This document shows positions 19,447 to 28,632 of a stretch of 45,313 bases of DNA, one piece after another (position 1 is the first letter of the stretch; each line of letters begins with the position of its first letter). This DNA is from Candidatus Mediterraneibacter tabaqchaliae (GTDB lineage: Bacteria > Bacillota > Clostridia > Lachnospirales > Lachnospiraceae). The stretch covers positions 1 to 45,313 of the forward strand of contig DWUV01000057.1 in NCBI GenBank assembly GCA_019120595.1. The letters are read 5' to 3'. The notes under the pieces were generated by a model that worked only from the letters and a program-made list of their open reading frames with translations, had not been told where the DNA came from and made no database searches. The translations under genes were made by a program, and so were the position numbers.

Positions 19447-20991
19447 TTACTCTTTCTTTTTCGTTTCATCCTTGTGACGTCGGGAAGAGAAACTTCCGTA
19501 TTTCCCATATCTCCCATACCTGCCGTATTTTCCATACCTGCCATAACCGTAACCGCCGTATCCATAGCCATAGCCGTAACCATAACCGTAACCCGATGTC
19601 AGGATACCGATCTGTCCGGGCACATCGTTAAATATGCAGCCCGCCAGCTTGTTGTCCTCCCCTTCCAGGACATCGATCGAATCATTGATATATTTTGACA
19701 GTGTCTTGTTCTGCCTTACGACCAGCAGGCTCATATCCGCCCTGCGCATCCACATCTCTGTATCCGCCCTGCCTTTTACATGGGGCGCGTCTATTATGAT
19801 CAGATCCATCTCCTCTTTCATCCTGGCAAGGAAATCCGTAACCGCCTGGGAAGAGAGCACTTCCATCGAACGCGGCACCTTCTCATCATTCACCAGGGCA
19901 TAGATTCCCAGCTCTTTGCAGTAATGTACCGCGCCTGCCAGATTTCCCTTTAACGCGGCAGCCCCCCAGCTTTTTACCTCTGAAGCCTCCAGCCCCAGAT
20001 ATTCCCGGAGTGCCGGGCTCCGCAGATTGCCTTCGACCAGCAGCACCTTCCGCGGATACTGGGCCATCGCGACCGCCAGATTGACTGCCACTGTCGTCTT
20101 CCCTTCCTGCGGAGCCGCGCTGCTGATCACCAGGATCTTCGCATTTTTCTTTTTCTGGTGGTAGAGCAGCTTTGTCCTGATCTTTTTGATCGTTTCACCG
20201 AACCCAAAGCTGACGGACGGCTCTGTGATCCACAGCTTCTTCTTTTCCCGCCTCAGCATTGACTTGAAATCTTTGTATTTCCGCTCATGATAGATTGTCG
20301 CATACAGCGTCGTATCCAGCTTCGTCTCGACTTCCTTCTCATTCTTCACTGTATCTTTAAAATATGAAAGCAGGGCAAACAGAACGATCATGGCTCCCGC
20401 GCCTGCAAGGAACCCTTTTTTCATCATCGCGTTCCCCTGGAATCCGACGCTCGGGGCTGACGGATACCCCGGCTCCTCGAAAACTTCAAGGACCACCTCT
20501 CCCAGGACATTCTGCGCCACTGCCGGATACTGTTCAAGCATCGTATTCAGGAGCTGGAATGCCGTAGTGGGTGAATCCGCTGTGACAGAAACCGTAAGAA
20601 GATTCGTCTCCGGCACGATCGACACGTGTACAGTCCCCCCGAATGAATCCTGCCCCAGCTGTTCCGCCACCAGCTTCTTCAGCACATCGCTGTCCAGCAC
20701 GGTCTGGAACACCTCGGCCAGCCTCTGCGTCTGGCTGAGATTCGCATATGCCCCGGTATTGCTCCCCTTTGCCGATACGACAAAAGTCGTCTGGGAAACA
20801 TACTGGGGATGATAGGTCACATAGGCCCATACATATGCCAGAAAGGCTGCGGAAATCCCTACCAGCACAGCCACCCAGATATTCTTCAGTACATCGTGGA
20901 TGATAGCAGAGAAATCAGCTCTGACATATTTGTCCACGCGCGGCGCTTCCTGCGATGTCCGCTCATCTACATCTCTTTCCCGCTGTTCCAT
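19447..20991 (-). CDS. Wzz-domain/BY-kinase-type protein with Tyr-rich C-terminal tail
   Basis: ILVISSAAPQEGKTTVAVNLAVAMAQYPRKVLLVEGNLRSPALREYLGLE; C-term SGYGYGYGYGYGYGGYGYGRYGKYGRYGRYGKYGSF. Confidence 0.88.
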   Translation of the reverse strand: MEQRERDVDERTSQEAPRVDKYVRADFSAIIHDVLKNIWVAVLVGISAAFLAYVWAYVTYHPQYVSQTTFVVSAKGSNTGAYANLSQTQRLAEVFQTVLDSDVLKKLVAEQLGQDSFGGTVHVSIVPETNLLTVSVTADSPTTAFQLLNTMLEQYPAVAQNVLGEVVLEVFEEPGYPSAPSVGFQGNAMMKKGFLAGAGAMIVLFALLSYFKDTVKNEKEVETKLDTTLYATIYHERKYKDFKSMLRREKKKLWITEPSVSFGFGETIKKIRTKLLYHQKKKNAKILVISSAAPQEGKTTVAVNLAVAMAQYPRKVLLVEGNLRSPALREYLGLEASEVKSWGAAALKGNLAGAVHYCKELGIYALVNDEKVPRSMEVLSSQAVTDFLARMKEEMDLIIIDAPHVKGRADTEMWMRRADMSLLVVRQNKTLSKYINDSIDVLEGEDNKLAGCIFNDVPGQIGILTSGYGYGYGYGYGYGGYGYGRYGKYGRYGRYGKYGSFSSRRHKDETKKKE

Positions 20992-21015
20992 TATTCCCTG
21001 TATTCCTCCCCTTGA

Positions 21016-21813
21016 TCATCTTACAACTACTACCAGCCTGCTTTTCCCCACAGCCGTACGGCTTGTAACGGTATAATCCACATAATAGGTGCCTGCATTG
21101 GCCGTATCTACGGTTGACTGTATCGTAAGCTCGCCTTCCACATCTGCCCCGGCATAATAATCCGATGGGTTGAACGCTCCGTTCACGCCTATATACACAA
21201 GATAAGAAGACAGCGTCACATCGATCCTTTCCTCTGACGGATCATAGACTTCCAGCACGGTCGGCAGATACGATGTGCGCCCCGCGCTGTCCATCACCCG
21301 GAATTCCACCTGGTATGTACCCGGTACGGAAGACGTGACGGCCCGGTCCAGTGTGTATTTGATCTTATTTGTCAGGTCTCCGTCCAGGGTGCTGCTGGCA
21401 GTGATGCCCTGGCAGATATTGAACTTCCCGTTCACCGGGAACCTGAGCGGTGAATCAAGAGCAAATACCGGCTCCTGATAGTCTGTATACTGCATCACAC
21501 GGCTGTAATAGCCTACATTTCCACTGCTATCTACCGCCGCATAATTCACTGTCCGTTTCCCCTCGTCGTCAAACTCTGATATATCCTGCACGACAAGCGA
21601 ATCTGTCACATCACCGTCCCTGCTGTCCTCCGCCTTCATACCCTCGAGCAGCTTCTCCTGAGGATCCGCGACACTGACCTGGATGACTTCGTCTCCCCCG
21701 GAGATGACAGGCGGCGTATGGTCCGTCATCACTCCGGCATAGATCCTGCACCCGGCATATACCACAGCGGAAACAAGAAACAGGATGATGCTGAATATTT
21801 TTATCTTCTTCAT
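21016..21813 (-). CDS. Membrane-anchored/secreted protein with DUF5011-like Ig domains
   Basis: N-terminal hydrophobic segment; HTPPVISGGDEVIQVSVADPQEKLLEGMKAEDSRDGDVTDSLVV...VNYAAVDSSGNVGYYSR, two further repeats. Confidence 0.7.
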   Translation of the reverse strand: MKKIKIFSIILFLVSAVVYAGCRIYAGVMTDHTPPVISGGDEVIQVSVADPQEKLLEGMKAEDSRDGDVTDSLVVQDISEFDDEGKRTVNYAAVDSSGNVGYYSRVMQYTDYQEPVFALDSPLRFPVNGKFNICQGITASSTLDGDLTNKIKYTLDRAVTSSVPGTYQVEFRVMDSAGRTSYLPTVLEVYDPSEERIDVTLSSYLVYIGVNGAFNPSDYYAGADVEGELTIQSTVDTANAGTYYVDYTVTSRTAVGKSRLVVVVR

Positions 21814-21907
21814 TATATAATACCCTTGCTTTCTCTATTTCATTGCTCTATACAGTATAGCGTCTGTCGGATGAGAACGCAATAGCTGAATTTACCATAA
21901 AAACAGA

Positions 21908-21950
21908 AGCGGCCGGGCATACCCATGGCAGACCGGCCGCTTTTTTCTTC
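21908..21950 (-). terminator. Terminator hairpin (potentially bidirectional) ending the radical-SAM cassette
   Basis: AAGCGGCCGG...CCGGCCGCTT; T-rich tract on either strand. Confidence 0.75.
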
Positions 21951-21953
21951 TTT

Positions 21954-22865
21954 TTATCCCGCTGTATCATAGGTCCTCACCATCATTATCCGGCTCCCCT
22001 TTGCCGAAAAATGCGACGGATATACAGTCGTTGTCCCATTCCCCTCCAGCTCCTCGATCTTCGCCGTGTACGTAATGCCTCCCAAATACTCATCTTCCTG
22101 GACGAATTTATAAAAGATCCGAATACACGGGATATCCCGGTCTGTCAGATTCGTCACAGTTACGCCGTTATCCTCTCCCACTATAATCCCCAGCTCCGCA
22201 GACATCATATCAAACTCGTCGATATACGCGGTCTGGCTCCCCCGGTACAAAACGGCGCCGGACTCATAAGGAGTCCGCGAGCTCTCCAGTACGGAAATAC
22301 CCGAACCCGCAGGAAGATCTGATATCTCAAAATTCAACTGCTTCCCACCTACTTCCAGATTGATACTGCTATACTCTACATTCTCCCCCTGGTTCTGCAC
22401 ATGGATGGCAAAGATATCCTCCACATCCTCATCGCTTCCGTCTTCAATGTATACTCCTGAATAACTGTCCACCCGGTCGATCACAAGCTGGGTCCCCGGG
22501 ACTGTATACGGCAGGCTCATCTCCTCCCGTATATCGGGGTCAAAGCCAATCGCAGAGTTCTCTCCGGAGCCTGTACCGGAAGAGCCTGCGTTCCCGCCGT
22601 CTTTAGCCTCTTCCCCGCTCTTTGCGCCGTCATCCCCGGCAGAGTCCTGGGCCTCTCTCTTCTCCCCCGCCCGGTCTGTATCCGCCGTCTGACGGTCTCG
22701 CCCGCTATTCTCTTTTCCATGCCCGCCTTCCAGTGCCCACCATACAGCAGCACCGGCCAGAAGAGCTGCCGCGCATACCAGGATCAGCACTTTCCCGTTC
22801 CGGGACAAAGGCGTCTTTTTCTTTCCGCTTTCCCTTCTAGACCTGTTTTTTTCTTTTCTGTTCAT
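21954..22865 (-). CDS. Single-TM extracellular protein of unknown function
   Basis: MNRKEKNRSRRESGKKKTPLSRNGKVLILVCAAALLAGAAVWWAL, low-complexity linker, extracellular domain; ATG at 22865 overlaps the radical-SAM stop codon (ATGA). Confidence 0.75.
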   Translation of the reverse strand: MNRKEKNRSRRESGKKKTPLSRNGKVLILVCAAALLAGAAVWWALEGGHGKENSGRDRQTADTDRAGEKREAQDSAGDDGAKSGEEAKDGGNAGSSGTGSGENSAIGFDPDIREEMSLPYTVPGTQLVIDRVDSYSGVYIEDGSDEDVEDIFAIHVQNQGENVEYSSINLEVGGKQLNFEISDLPAGSGISVLESSRTPYESGAVLYRGSQTAYIDEFDMMSAELGIIVGEDNGVTVTNLTDRDIPCIRIFYKFVQEDEYLGGITYTAKIEELEGNGTTTVYPSHFSAKGSRIMMVRTYDTAG

Positions 22866-24007
22866 GCTTTCTGCCCTTCCTTTTCTTTTTTCTGCACGCT
22901 CCGGCACGCGTCCAGGTAGCATTTTGTCATCCGGCACCGATATTCCGGCACTTCGGTAAAAGTATCCGTCTCCGTCAGCACCATGGCCGCGCACGCCTGG
23001 CATTGCTTTCTCAATGAGCAACCGCTGCACTCAGCCGGCAGCCTGATCCCGCCGACAATATCCGTAAGTTCTTTCCATGCATCCTCAAATCCATCCCGAA
23101 ACGGATACGTCACAGGCCGCGTCATCATCCCGCAGGGAAGCATACGGCCGTCCCATGTCATCCAGAAGGCGCACCTCCCCGCAGCGCATCGGATAATGTC
23201 CCCTTCGGATACGAGACACCCGTCAGGAGACTCGTCCATCGCTGCTCCGCCTTCTTCCAGCTGCTTAAGGTACATCGAAAACTTCTCATCCCCATTCTGC
23301 AGCCTGACGACCTCCGCCGCCGCGAGAGCCGCATCTTCCGGCGTAAATCTGTTATTTTGTCCCGCCATATGCGTATCCCTTCGGAGCGGCGGGAACATAT
23401 AGGTACTCGCCTGCAGCATCAGCCCGCTCTCCTTTGCAAACCTGATCATCTGAGGGAGTTCTTCTATATTATAAGGCGTTACGCTGCAGTTCAGCTTGAC
23501 CATGATCCCTGCTTCCCGGAGCATACCAAGAGCAGTGGTCATCTGAGTATATCCTTTTGGATTGTGGCAGAGCCGCCCGTATGTCTCATCGGACGCGCCG
23601 TAAAGTGTAATATTCATCCTTCCCGGCGGATTTACGGCAAGCCATTTTACGGTATCCGCGTCGATCATAGTCGCATTGGTATTGATACTGATGACAAATC
23701 CCATAGACGCAAGCTGCTCATACAGCTCCCTGAACCCGGGATAAAGGAAAGGCTCCCCTCCCGTCAGCAGCAGGAACAGCATCCCTGCTTTTTTCGCTGT
23801 TTCCGCAATGTCCAGCCATTCCTCCACTGTCCGCAGGCGGCCTCCGCTTTTTTCCATATCGCTTTTCGTCATACGCACATAACACATTTCACAGCTCATA
23901 TTGCACATCGGTGTCAGCTCAAATGTCCCGCTGACAGGCGTATGCGAAACCGCGCTTCTGCTATACAGATACTTTACGATCCTCGGTTCAACTAATTCCG
24001 GTATCAT
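22862..24007 (-). CDS. Radical SAM/SPASM peptide maturase (cassette 1)
   Basis: ELTPMCNMSCEMCYVRMTKSDMEKSGG (CxxxCxxC), LLTGGEPFLYPGF, CAFWMTWDGRMLPCGMM, CSGCSLRKQCQACAAM (SPASM). Confidence 0.92.
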   Translation of the reverse strand: MIPELVEPRIVKYLYSRSAVSHTPVSGTFELTPMCNMSCEMCYVRMTKSDMEKSGGRLRTVEEWLDIAETAKKAGMLFLLLTGGEPFLYPGFRELYEQLASMGFVISINTNATMIDADTVKWLAVNPPGRMNITLYGASDETYGRLCHNPKGYTQMTTALGMLREAGIMVKLNCSVTPYNIEELPQMIRFAKESGLMLQASTYMFPPLRRDTHMAGQNNRFTPEDAALAAAEVVRLQNGDEKFSMYLKQLEEGGAAMDESPDGCLVSEGDIIRCAAGRCAFWMTWDGRMLPCGMMTRPVTYPFRDGFEDAWKELTDIVGGIRLPAECSGCSLRKQCQACAAMVLTETDTFTEVPEYRCRMTKCYLDACRSVQKKEKEGQKA

Positions 24008-24859
24008 TCATTCACGCTCCAGTTCTTTTTTCAGTATTTCGACAGCTCCGCGGTCCGGCAGGCACGACAGCATCCACACCGGAACGCTCATGGACAGATC
24101 TGTCAAAAGATCTATGATCGTCTCCCGGTAACTGTCCTCCCAGCTTCTTACAACAGTCTCACTGTATATCCATTTAAACGCTTCTGCAGGGCGCAGTCTC
24201 CGCAGTTCATTCCTGTCGTTCTTGCGCAGCACGACAATCGCTCCGACAGGCGCGCTCTCATTTCGGAAGATCCTGGAAGACCCTGCATAGGGAAGCCCCC
24301 ATGCTTTCCATATCCCTCCTTCTTTTCTGAGGACAGCCCGGTCGCCGTTAATAATCTCCGCTCCCTCTGTCCTTCTCCACAGGTCCGCCTGCGTTGATTT
24401 TCCTGTGCCGGAAGGAGCCGTAAACAGGATGCCTTTTCCCTGCCATCTGATAAATGATGTATGGAGAAGCGCGGCCCGCAGGGTAATGCAGATCTGTTCC
24501 AGGCGCATCAGCTGAAAGAGATGTCCCATATTCCCGCACAGCTCCCTGTCCTCCTCCAGGATCAGGCATACCATTTCCTCCGGCTCCTCCTCATCCCAGT
24601 ACAGCCATGCATAAGGCTTGACCCTCACAGACAGAAAATGCTCTATACAGATCCTGGTCCCTTTTCGGAACACATGGATATCCGAACTGTGGATCAGCTC
24701 ACCCTTATTCTCCGGCGGCTGCCTGCAAAGTTTAAATTCTGTCACTATATCCGGTCGGCCTCCACAGCGGAACTGCAAAAACTGTTCCTGCTCCGCAAAC
24801 GGGAACGGGACCTTCAGCTCAATGACGCGCCCTGCAATCCTGTATTTTCTGCTGTGCAT
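24008..24859 (-). CDS. HPr-kinase/PEPCK-like P-loop protein (cassette 1)
   Basis: GKGILFTAPSGTGKSTQADLWRRTEGAEIINGDRAVLRKEGGIWKAWGLPYAGSS; start MHSRKYRIAG at 24859 with upstream GGAGG, rather than ORF start 24985. Confidence 0.82.
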   Translation of the reverse strand: MHSRKYRIAGRVIELKVPFPFAEQEQFLQFRCGGRPDIVTEFKLCRQPPENKGELIHSSDIHVFRKGTRICIEHFLSVRVKPYAWLYWDEEEPEEMVCLILEEDRELCGNMGHLFQLMRLEQICITLRAALLHTSFIRWQGKGILFTAPSGTGKSTQADLWRRTEGAEIINGDRAVLRKEGGIWKAWGLPYAGSSRIFRNESAPVGAIVVLRKNDRNELRRLRPAEAFKWIYSETVVRSWEDSYRETIIDLLTDLSMSVPVWMLSCLPDRGAVEILKKELERE

Positions 24860-24892
24860 AAACCTCCGACACCTCCTATAAAATGAAAGGGG

Positions 24893-24927
24893 CTGCCGTG
24901 CTGACGGGTCACCTGCCCGCACGACAG
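24893..24927 (-). terminator. Hairpin between candidate precursor and kinase (possible attenuator)
   Basis: Minus strand CTGTCGTGC-GGG...CCC-GTCA-GCACGGCAG; no strong U-tract. Confidence 0.45.
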
Positions 24928-24956
24928 TCCTCATGTCCGAACGCTCTTGCGAACGC

Positions 24957-25232
24957 CTACGATGCAAATACGCTGTTTGTACCATCCGGAGTATTGTAGC
25001 ATCCGATGATCATATTATCCGGATCTGTAATCATCGAACACTGATCAGAATCTATAAACAAGGTAGTTATGCCATCATTCAAAATGAATTCACATCCCGC
25101 CGTTTCATCTCTGAGGTTTGGCTTTCCAAACGCATTTCCTCCTGCGACAGTAGTGTCACCGCATGCAGCTACATGCTCGGCAAGTGCAAAGCTCTCTACA
25201 ACCACGATTGGTTTCTGATATTGTTTCTTCAA
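24957..25232 (-). CDS. Candidate RiPP precursor peptide, 91 aa (cassette 1)
   Basis: MKKQYQKPIVVVESFALAEHVAACGDTTVAGG...NSVFAS: lasso-like YxxPxV leader motif, AAC/TT boundary, 4 Cys, C-terminal Ser, adjacent to kinase and rSAM genes. Confidence 0.7.
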   Translation of the reverse strand: MKKQYQKPIVVVESFALAEHVAACGDTTVAGGNAFGKPNLRDETAGCEFILNDGITTLFIDSDQCSMITDPDNMIIGCYNTPDGTNSVFAS

Positions 25233-25251
25233 CTCTTATACCCCCTTATCA

Positions 25252-28215
25252 CTACCATCTGCTGAGCCATGACGAGAATCCGTTCCAGATTGAATCCCAG
25301 AGAGAATTCACAGTCTCTACGATCGTATCAATGACCGTACCGTGCCCGCTGTTTCCACTGTCGCCGCTGTCAGGTTCTGACGGTGCCTCCGGCACAGATG
25401 GATTGTCAATGTCAACGTCTCCCTCAGCGGTACCAGGTTCGATGGTTTCCTCTGTGTAAGCCAGTGAATCAAATGATTCCACATACGACATCAGCGCCGA
25501 CGTCGTCATCAGTGCAAAGTTCTGCGGATCATCAACACCTGTGACGCGGACCTTTGTGACAGCGATCATTGCATCGCCGCTGTTGTATATCATTACGTTT
25601 CCATTCTCATCCGGTGTGATCTCATAGTACATATCTGTGGCGGAATTCACAGCGATATCTTTCTTTCCATCCTTGTCCGTCACTGCCACCTGGGAAGCTG
25701 CTCCGGCGGGCGCCTTAAGTCCTAGAAGCACCTTATCATACTGTGCCTGTCCAATATTGAACGCAACTCCTGTCCCCGACGCCAGGTAGACCTCATTCTT
25801 CGGTCCCAGGTCTTCATAAACTCCAATCTCTGTTGTTGATCCGTTACTCTTATCAATGTACACGGATCCCGCTGTTTCCGGAATATTGCCCACAGAAACT
25901 GTACCGAATGTCTCCGCATCGAGCAGTTCATCCCGCACCTCTTTTATCACGGCATTGGCTTCTCCTGCCTGCTCATATGCTTCTGATGCAACCGCATCCT
26001 CCTCACTCATCGGATTATAAACGCGGATCGCATCCAAATAGAAGGTGCTGTTTCCTTCCTTATCCGGAAGGACTGTGATCGTAACATCGTATGTATCCCG
26101 CACGACATCCTGGAAGCTGACTGTCGGAATCTGGTAAAGACCATTCTCTCCTGTAGATGTAAATTCGTTATCTACCAGAGCAGTATAAATTTTCCCGTTC
26201 TCCTGACCTTTGATCTGTACGATCACCTGACCGGAGGATGCCGTTGTTCTGGTGTAGATGTCCAGTCCGGTTCCTGTAAACGTAAACTTCGCAGTCGCAC
26301 CAGACTCTGCGTAGTGAGCGCTTCCGTCGCTGTAGTTCAGGTTGCCGTCATAGGCAGCGTCTGTACCATATACTGTGTTCTCGGATCCCTGCGTTTCTCC
26401 GGCATCTTTTCCTGCGGATACAGTCGTCCAGTTTCCAGTATATTCGATGGTTGTATAGCCGTCCTGTTTTGTCTGTGTTCCGTCACCGCTTGTTGTATAT
26501 CCGAAATCGTCTTCGTAATATACGCTGGTGGCAGGAAGGAAACTTTCTGCCTCCCAGTAATTTCCACTGTTATTGCCAAATACATATCCCGTATCTACAG
26601 AAGCCCAGTTAGTCGTCTGCGGCTGATAAGAGATGCCAGAACCTTCCACTGCAAAATATCCATCTGCGGAATCATATACAGCGGCATTATTGTGGGCATT
26701 CGGCTCGCTCTTTACATACCGTGCGCCGGTCTTGCTGATTTCTACCTTCTTGCCAAAGTCAAGGACATGTGTGTTCGCTGCGATCGTAACTTCAGGACTT
26801 TCAAATCCTCGTACCAGAGTCTGCGCTGTATTGTCTGTGTAGATCGCAGATTCATCCGTATTTGATGTCATATCTGTTCCGGCATGCAGTGCCTGGACCT
26901 CAAACTTCACAACCAGCTTTGCACCCGGATGCTCGGGAGCAATGTAGTTATCCGCATAATCGAAGCCAGTGACATCAACTGTAGATTCTCCAGCATTTAC
27001 AGATGCGCTGATTCCCTCTGTTGAACCTGTACTTCCCCATGCAACCTGACTGTCGTTTGTCTCTTTAGTTCCGGTTACTACTGAAACAGAAACATCTTTG
27101 TCCGTCATTCCTGCCGGCAGCTTAAAGTTAGCGGTATCCACAACATCGCGAAGGAGTGCATCACTATTAAGCGTTACGCTTGTTCCACTTGTGGAAGAGT
27201 CGTGCTGAACTTCTTCAAATACAGCGTTCAGCTCATCTGCATTTGAAGCGGTCTTGTAGTAGCCGCGGGAGGGGTCGCAGTCGAAGTTGTTGGTAATACC
27301 TGTATATCCAAAAATAGGAATTCCAATCCATCCCACTCCCAAGTCTGTTGCCTGTAAAGAATTGTTGGAAACAAGATGCATAAACCGATTTGCTTTATCC
27401 TCATCGCTAATGCCTGCAATACCATTCCAGCCATCCCAGTTGTCCTCTAGCTCGCCCAGATAGCCTGTCTCTGCGCCATTAAAAATACCAATCGTATAAA
27501 CAGTAGCTCCCTTCGTGTTTTTCATCTGATATGCTGCGCTAATTGCGCCATCTGCAACACCGTCAGAAAAAGTATTGGATTCTGTAGGCACACCATCCGT
27601 AAACAGTACAACTACCGATTTTCTTCCTTCGGTTTTATTCGGAAGCATATTATTCGCCCGTTCCATACCGGAATCAGTATTTGTCGCACCGGAAGGCCTG
27701 TTTGGCAATCCACTTATCGAGTCTACATATTGCTGGTAATTATCTTCTATACTACCCAACTCTGCCAAAGTTGAACTGCCCGATCCATATGTAACGATTC
27801 CCAGCCGATGTTCCACATCGCCTTCCTGTCCATCTAATTCCACAGAATCATCATGAACAGCATCAATAAAATTCTCCACCGCAGTCTTTAGAGCAGCCTG
27901 TCTGTTTCCACTGCCACTAAAAGGATCTGCCATACTCCCCGACTGATCCAGCACAAGAACAATATCCAGCGCCTGTTTTTCCGTCACGGTTGTGGTAGTT
28001 GTCTGGCCTGTTGCATATGCCTCCAGTGTCAGCTCATAATTACCGTTGTCCTTCAAAGCTATACTCTTGCTCAGCTCCAGCCCATCGTTAGCTGCCTGTA
28101 CCGTCGGTTCCTGTGACTCATCCTGTGGGTTTGCCGCATTTGCCGGAAGAACCATCCCAACTGTCATAGTACAGGCAAGAAAGACAGCCAATAAGCCTTT
28201 TTTCTTCTTTACCAT
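25252..28215 (-). CDS. Large secreted von Willebrand factor A-domain surface protein
   Basis: Signal peptide MVKKKKGLLAVFLACTMTVGMVLPANAA; MIDAS VLVLDQSGSMADPF; no LPXTG motif. Confidence 0.88.
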   Translation of the reverse strand: MVKKKKGLLAVFLACTMTVGMVLPANAANPQDESQEPTVQAANDGLELSKSIALKDNGNYELTLEAYATGQTTTTTVTEKQALDIVLVLDQSGSMADPFSGSGNRQAALKTAVENFIDAVHDDSVELDGQEGDVEHRLGIVTYGSGSSTLAELGSIEDNYQQYVDSISGLPNRPSGATNTDSGMERANNMLPNKTEGRKSVVVLFTDGVPTESNTFSDGVADGAISAAYQMKNTKGATVYTIGIFNGAETGYLGELEDNWDGWNGIAGISDEDKANRFMHLVSNNSLQATDLGVGWIGIPIFGYTGITNNFDCDPSRGYYKTASNADELNAVFEEVQHDSSTSGTSVTLNSDALLRDVVDTANFKLPAGMTDKDVSVSVVTGTKETNDSQVAWGSTGSTEGISASVNAGESTVDVTGFDYADNYIAPEHPGAKLVVKFEVQALHAGTDMTSNTDESAIYTDNTAQTLVRGFESPEVTIAANTHVLDFGKKVEISKTGARYVKSEPNAHNNAAVYDSADGYFAVEGSGISYQPQTTNWASVDTGYVFGNNSGNYWEAESFLPATSVYYEDDFGYTTSGDGTQTKQDGYTTIEYTGNWTTVSAGKDAGETQGSENTVYGTDAAYDGNLNYSDGSAHYAESGATAKFTFTGTGLDIYTRTTASSGQVIVQIKGQENGKIYTALVDNEFTSTGENGLYQIPTVSFQDVVRDTYDVTITVLPDKEGNSTFYLDAIRVYNPMSEEDAVASEAYEQAGEANAVIKEVRDELLDAETFGTVSVGNIPETAGSVYIDKSNGSTTEIGVYEDLGPKNEVYLASGTGVAFNIGQAQYDKVLLGLKAPAGAASQVAVTDKDGKKDIAVNSATDMYYEITPDENGNVMIYNSGDAMIAVTKVRVTGVDDPQNFALMTTSALMSYVESFDSLAYTEETIEPGTAEGDVDIDNPSVPEAPSEPDSGDSGNSGHGTVIDTIVETVNSLWDSIWNGFSSWLSRW

Positions 28216-28297
28216 TCCTCTATTTCCTCCTTATTTTTATTTTCGCCAGCCCCTAATACCCACTGACTTATTCTCCCTTCGTAATTAGCAAACTAAC

Positions 28298-28330
28298 TAT
28301 TCCGTTTATACGTAATAAAGTGACGGAATA
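28298..28330. promoter_or_regulatory. 8-bp inverted repeat upstream of the VWA gene, possible operator
   Basis: TATTCCGT-17nt-ACGGAATA. Confidence 0.3.
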
Positions 28331-28342
28331 TTTTTCTGCCGA

Positions 28343-28365
28343 CAGTCAGATAAATTTCAATTTAC
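28343..28365 (+). repeat. Left end of recombinase element
   Basis: CAGTCAGATAAATTTCAATTTAC, identical to 37327..37349. Confidence 0.85.
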
Positions 28366-28632
28366 CTGACTCAGCCTCGCAATTTACTGCATACTTATGG
28401 AATCCTAAATATTGTACCACTCAGAAAATTAATTACCTCATACGGAAGTATTATGTTTTCGCCTGCTTTTTCCGCATTTTTCCTTCATGGGCACCTATTT
28501 TTTACTCAGGCTTACCCCTCGCGCATATTTTTGACATTTTTTACGCCAACCTTGCGGATTTGAAGTATGTTTGTTCTTGTACAGGGATCTATCCGATGCG
28601 CATTTATCAATCAAACCAAAAGGAGGTTTCTC

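Noticed and set aside
19520-19600. Repetitive DNA that could look like a microsatellite or CRISPR-like array
   Set aside because: It encodes the YG-rich tail of the BY-kinase; no spacers and in-frame coding explains it.
24860-24985. N-terminal extension of the cassette 1 kinase ORF (MVQTAYLHRRRSQ…)
   Set aside because: Overlaps the peptide gene and hairpin and is unlike the cassette 2 kinase; ATG at 24859 has a good RBS.
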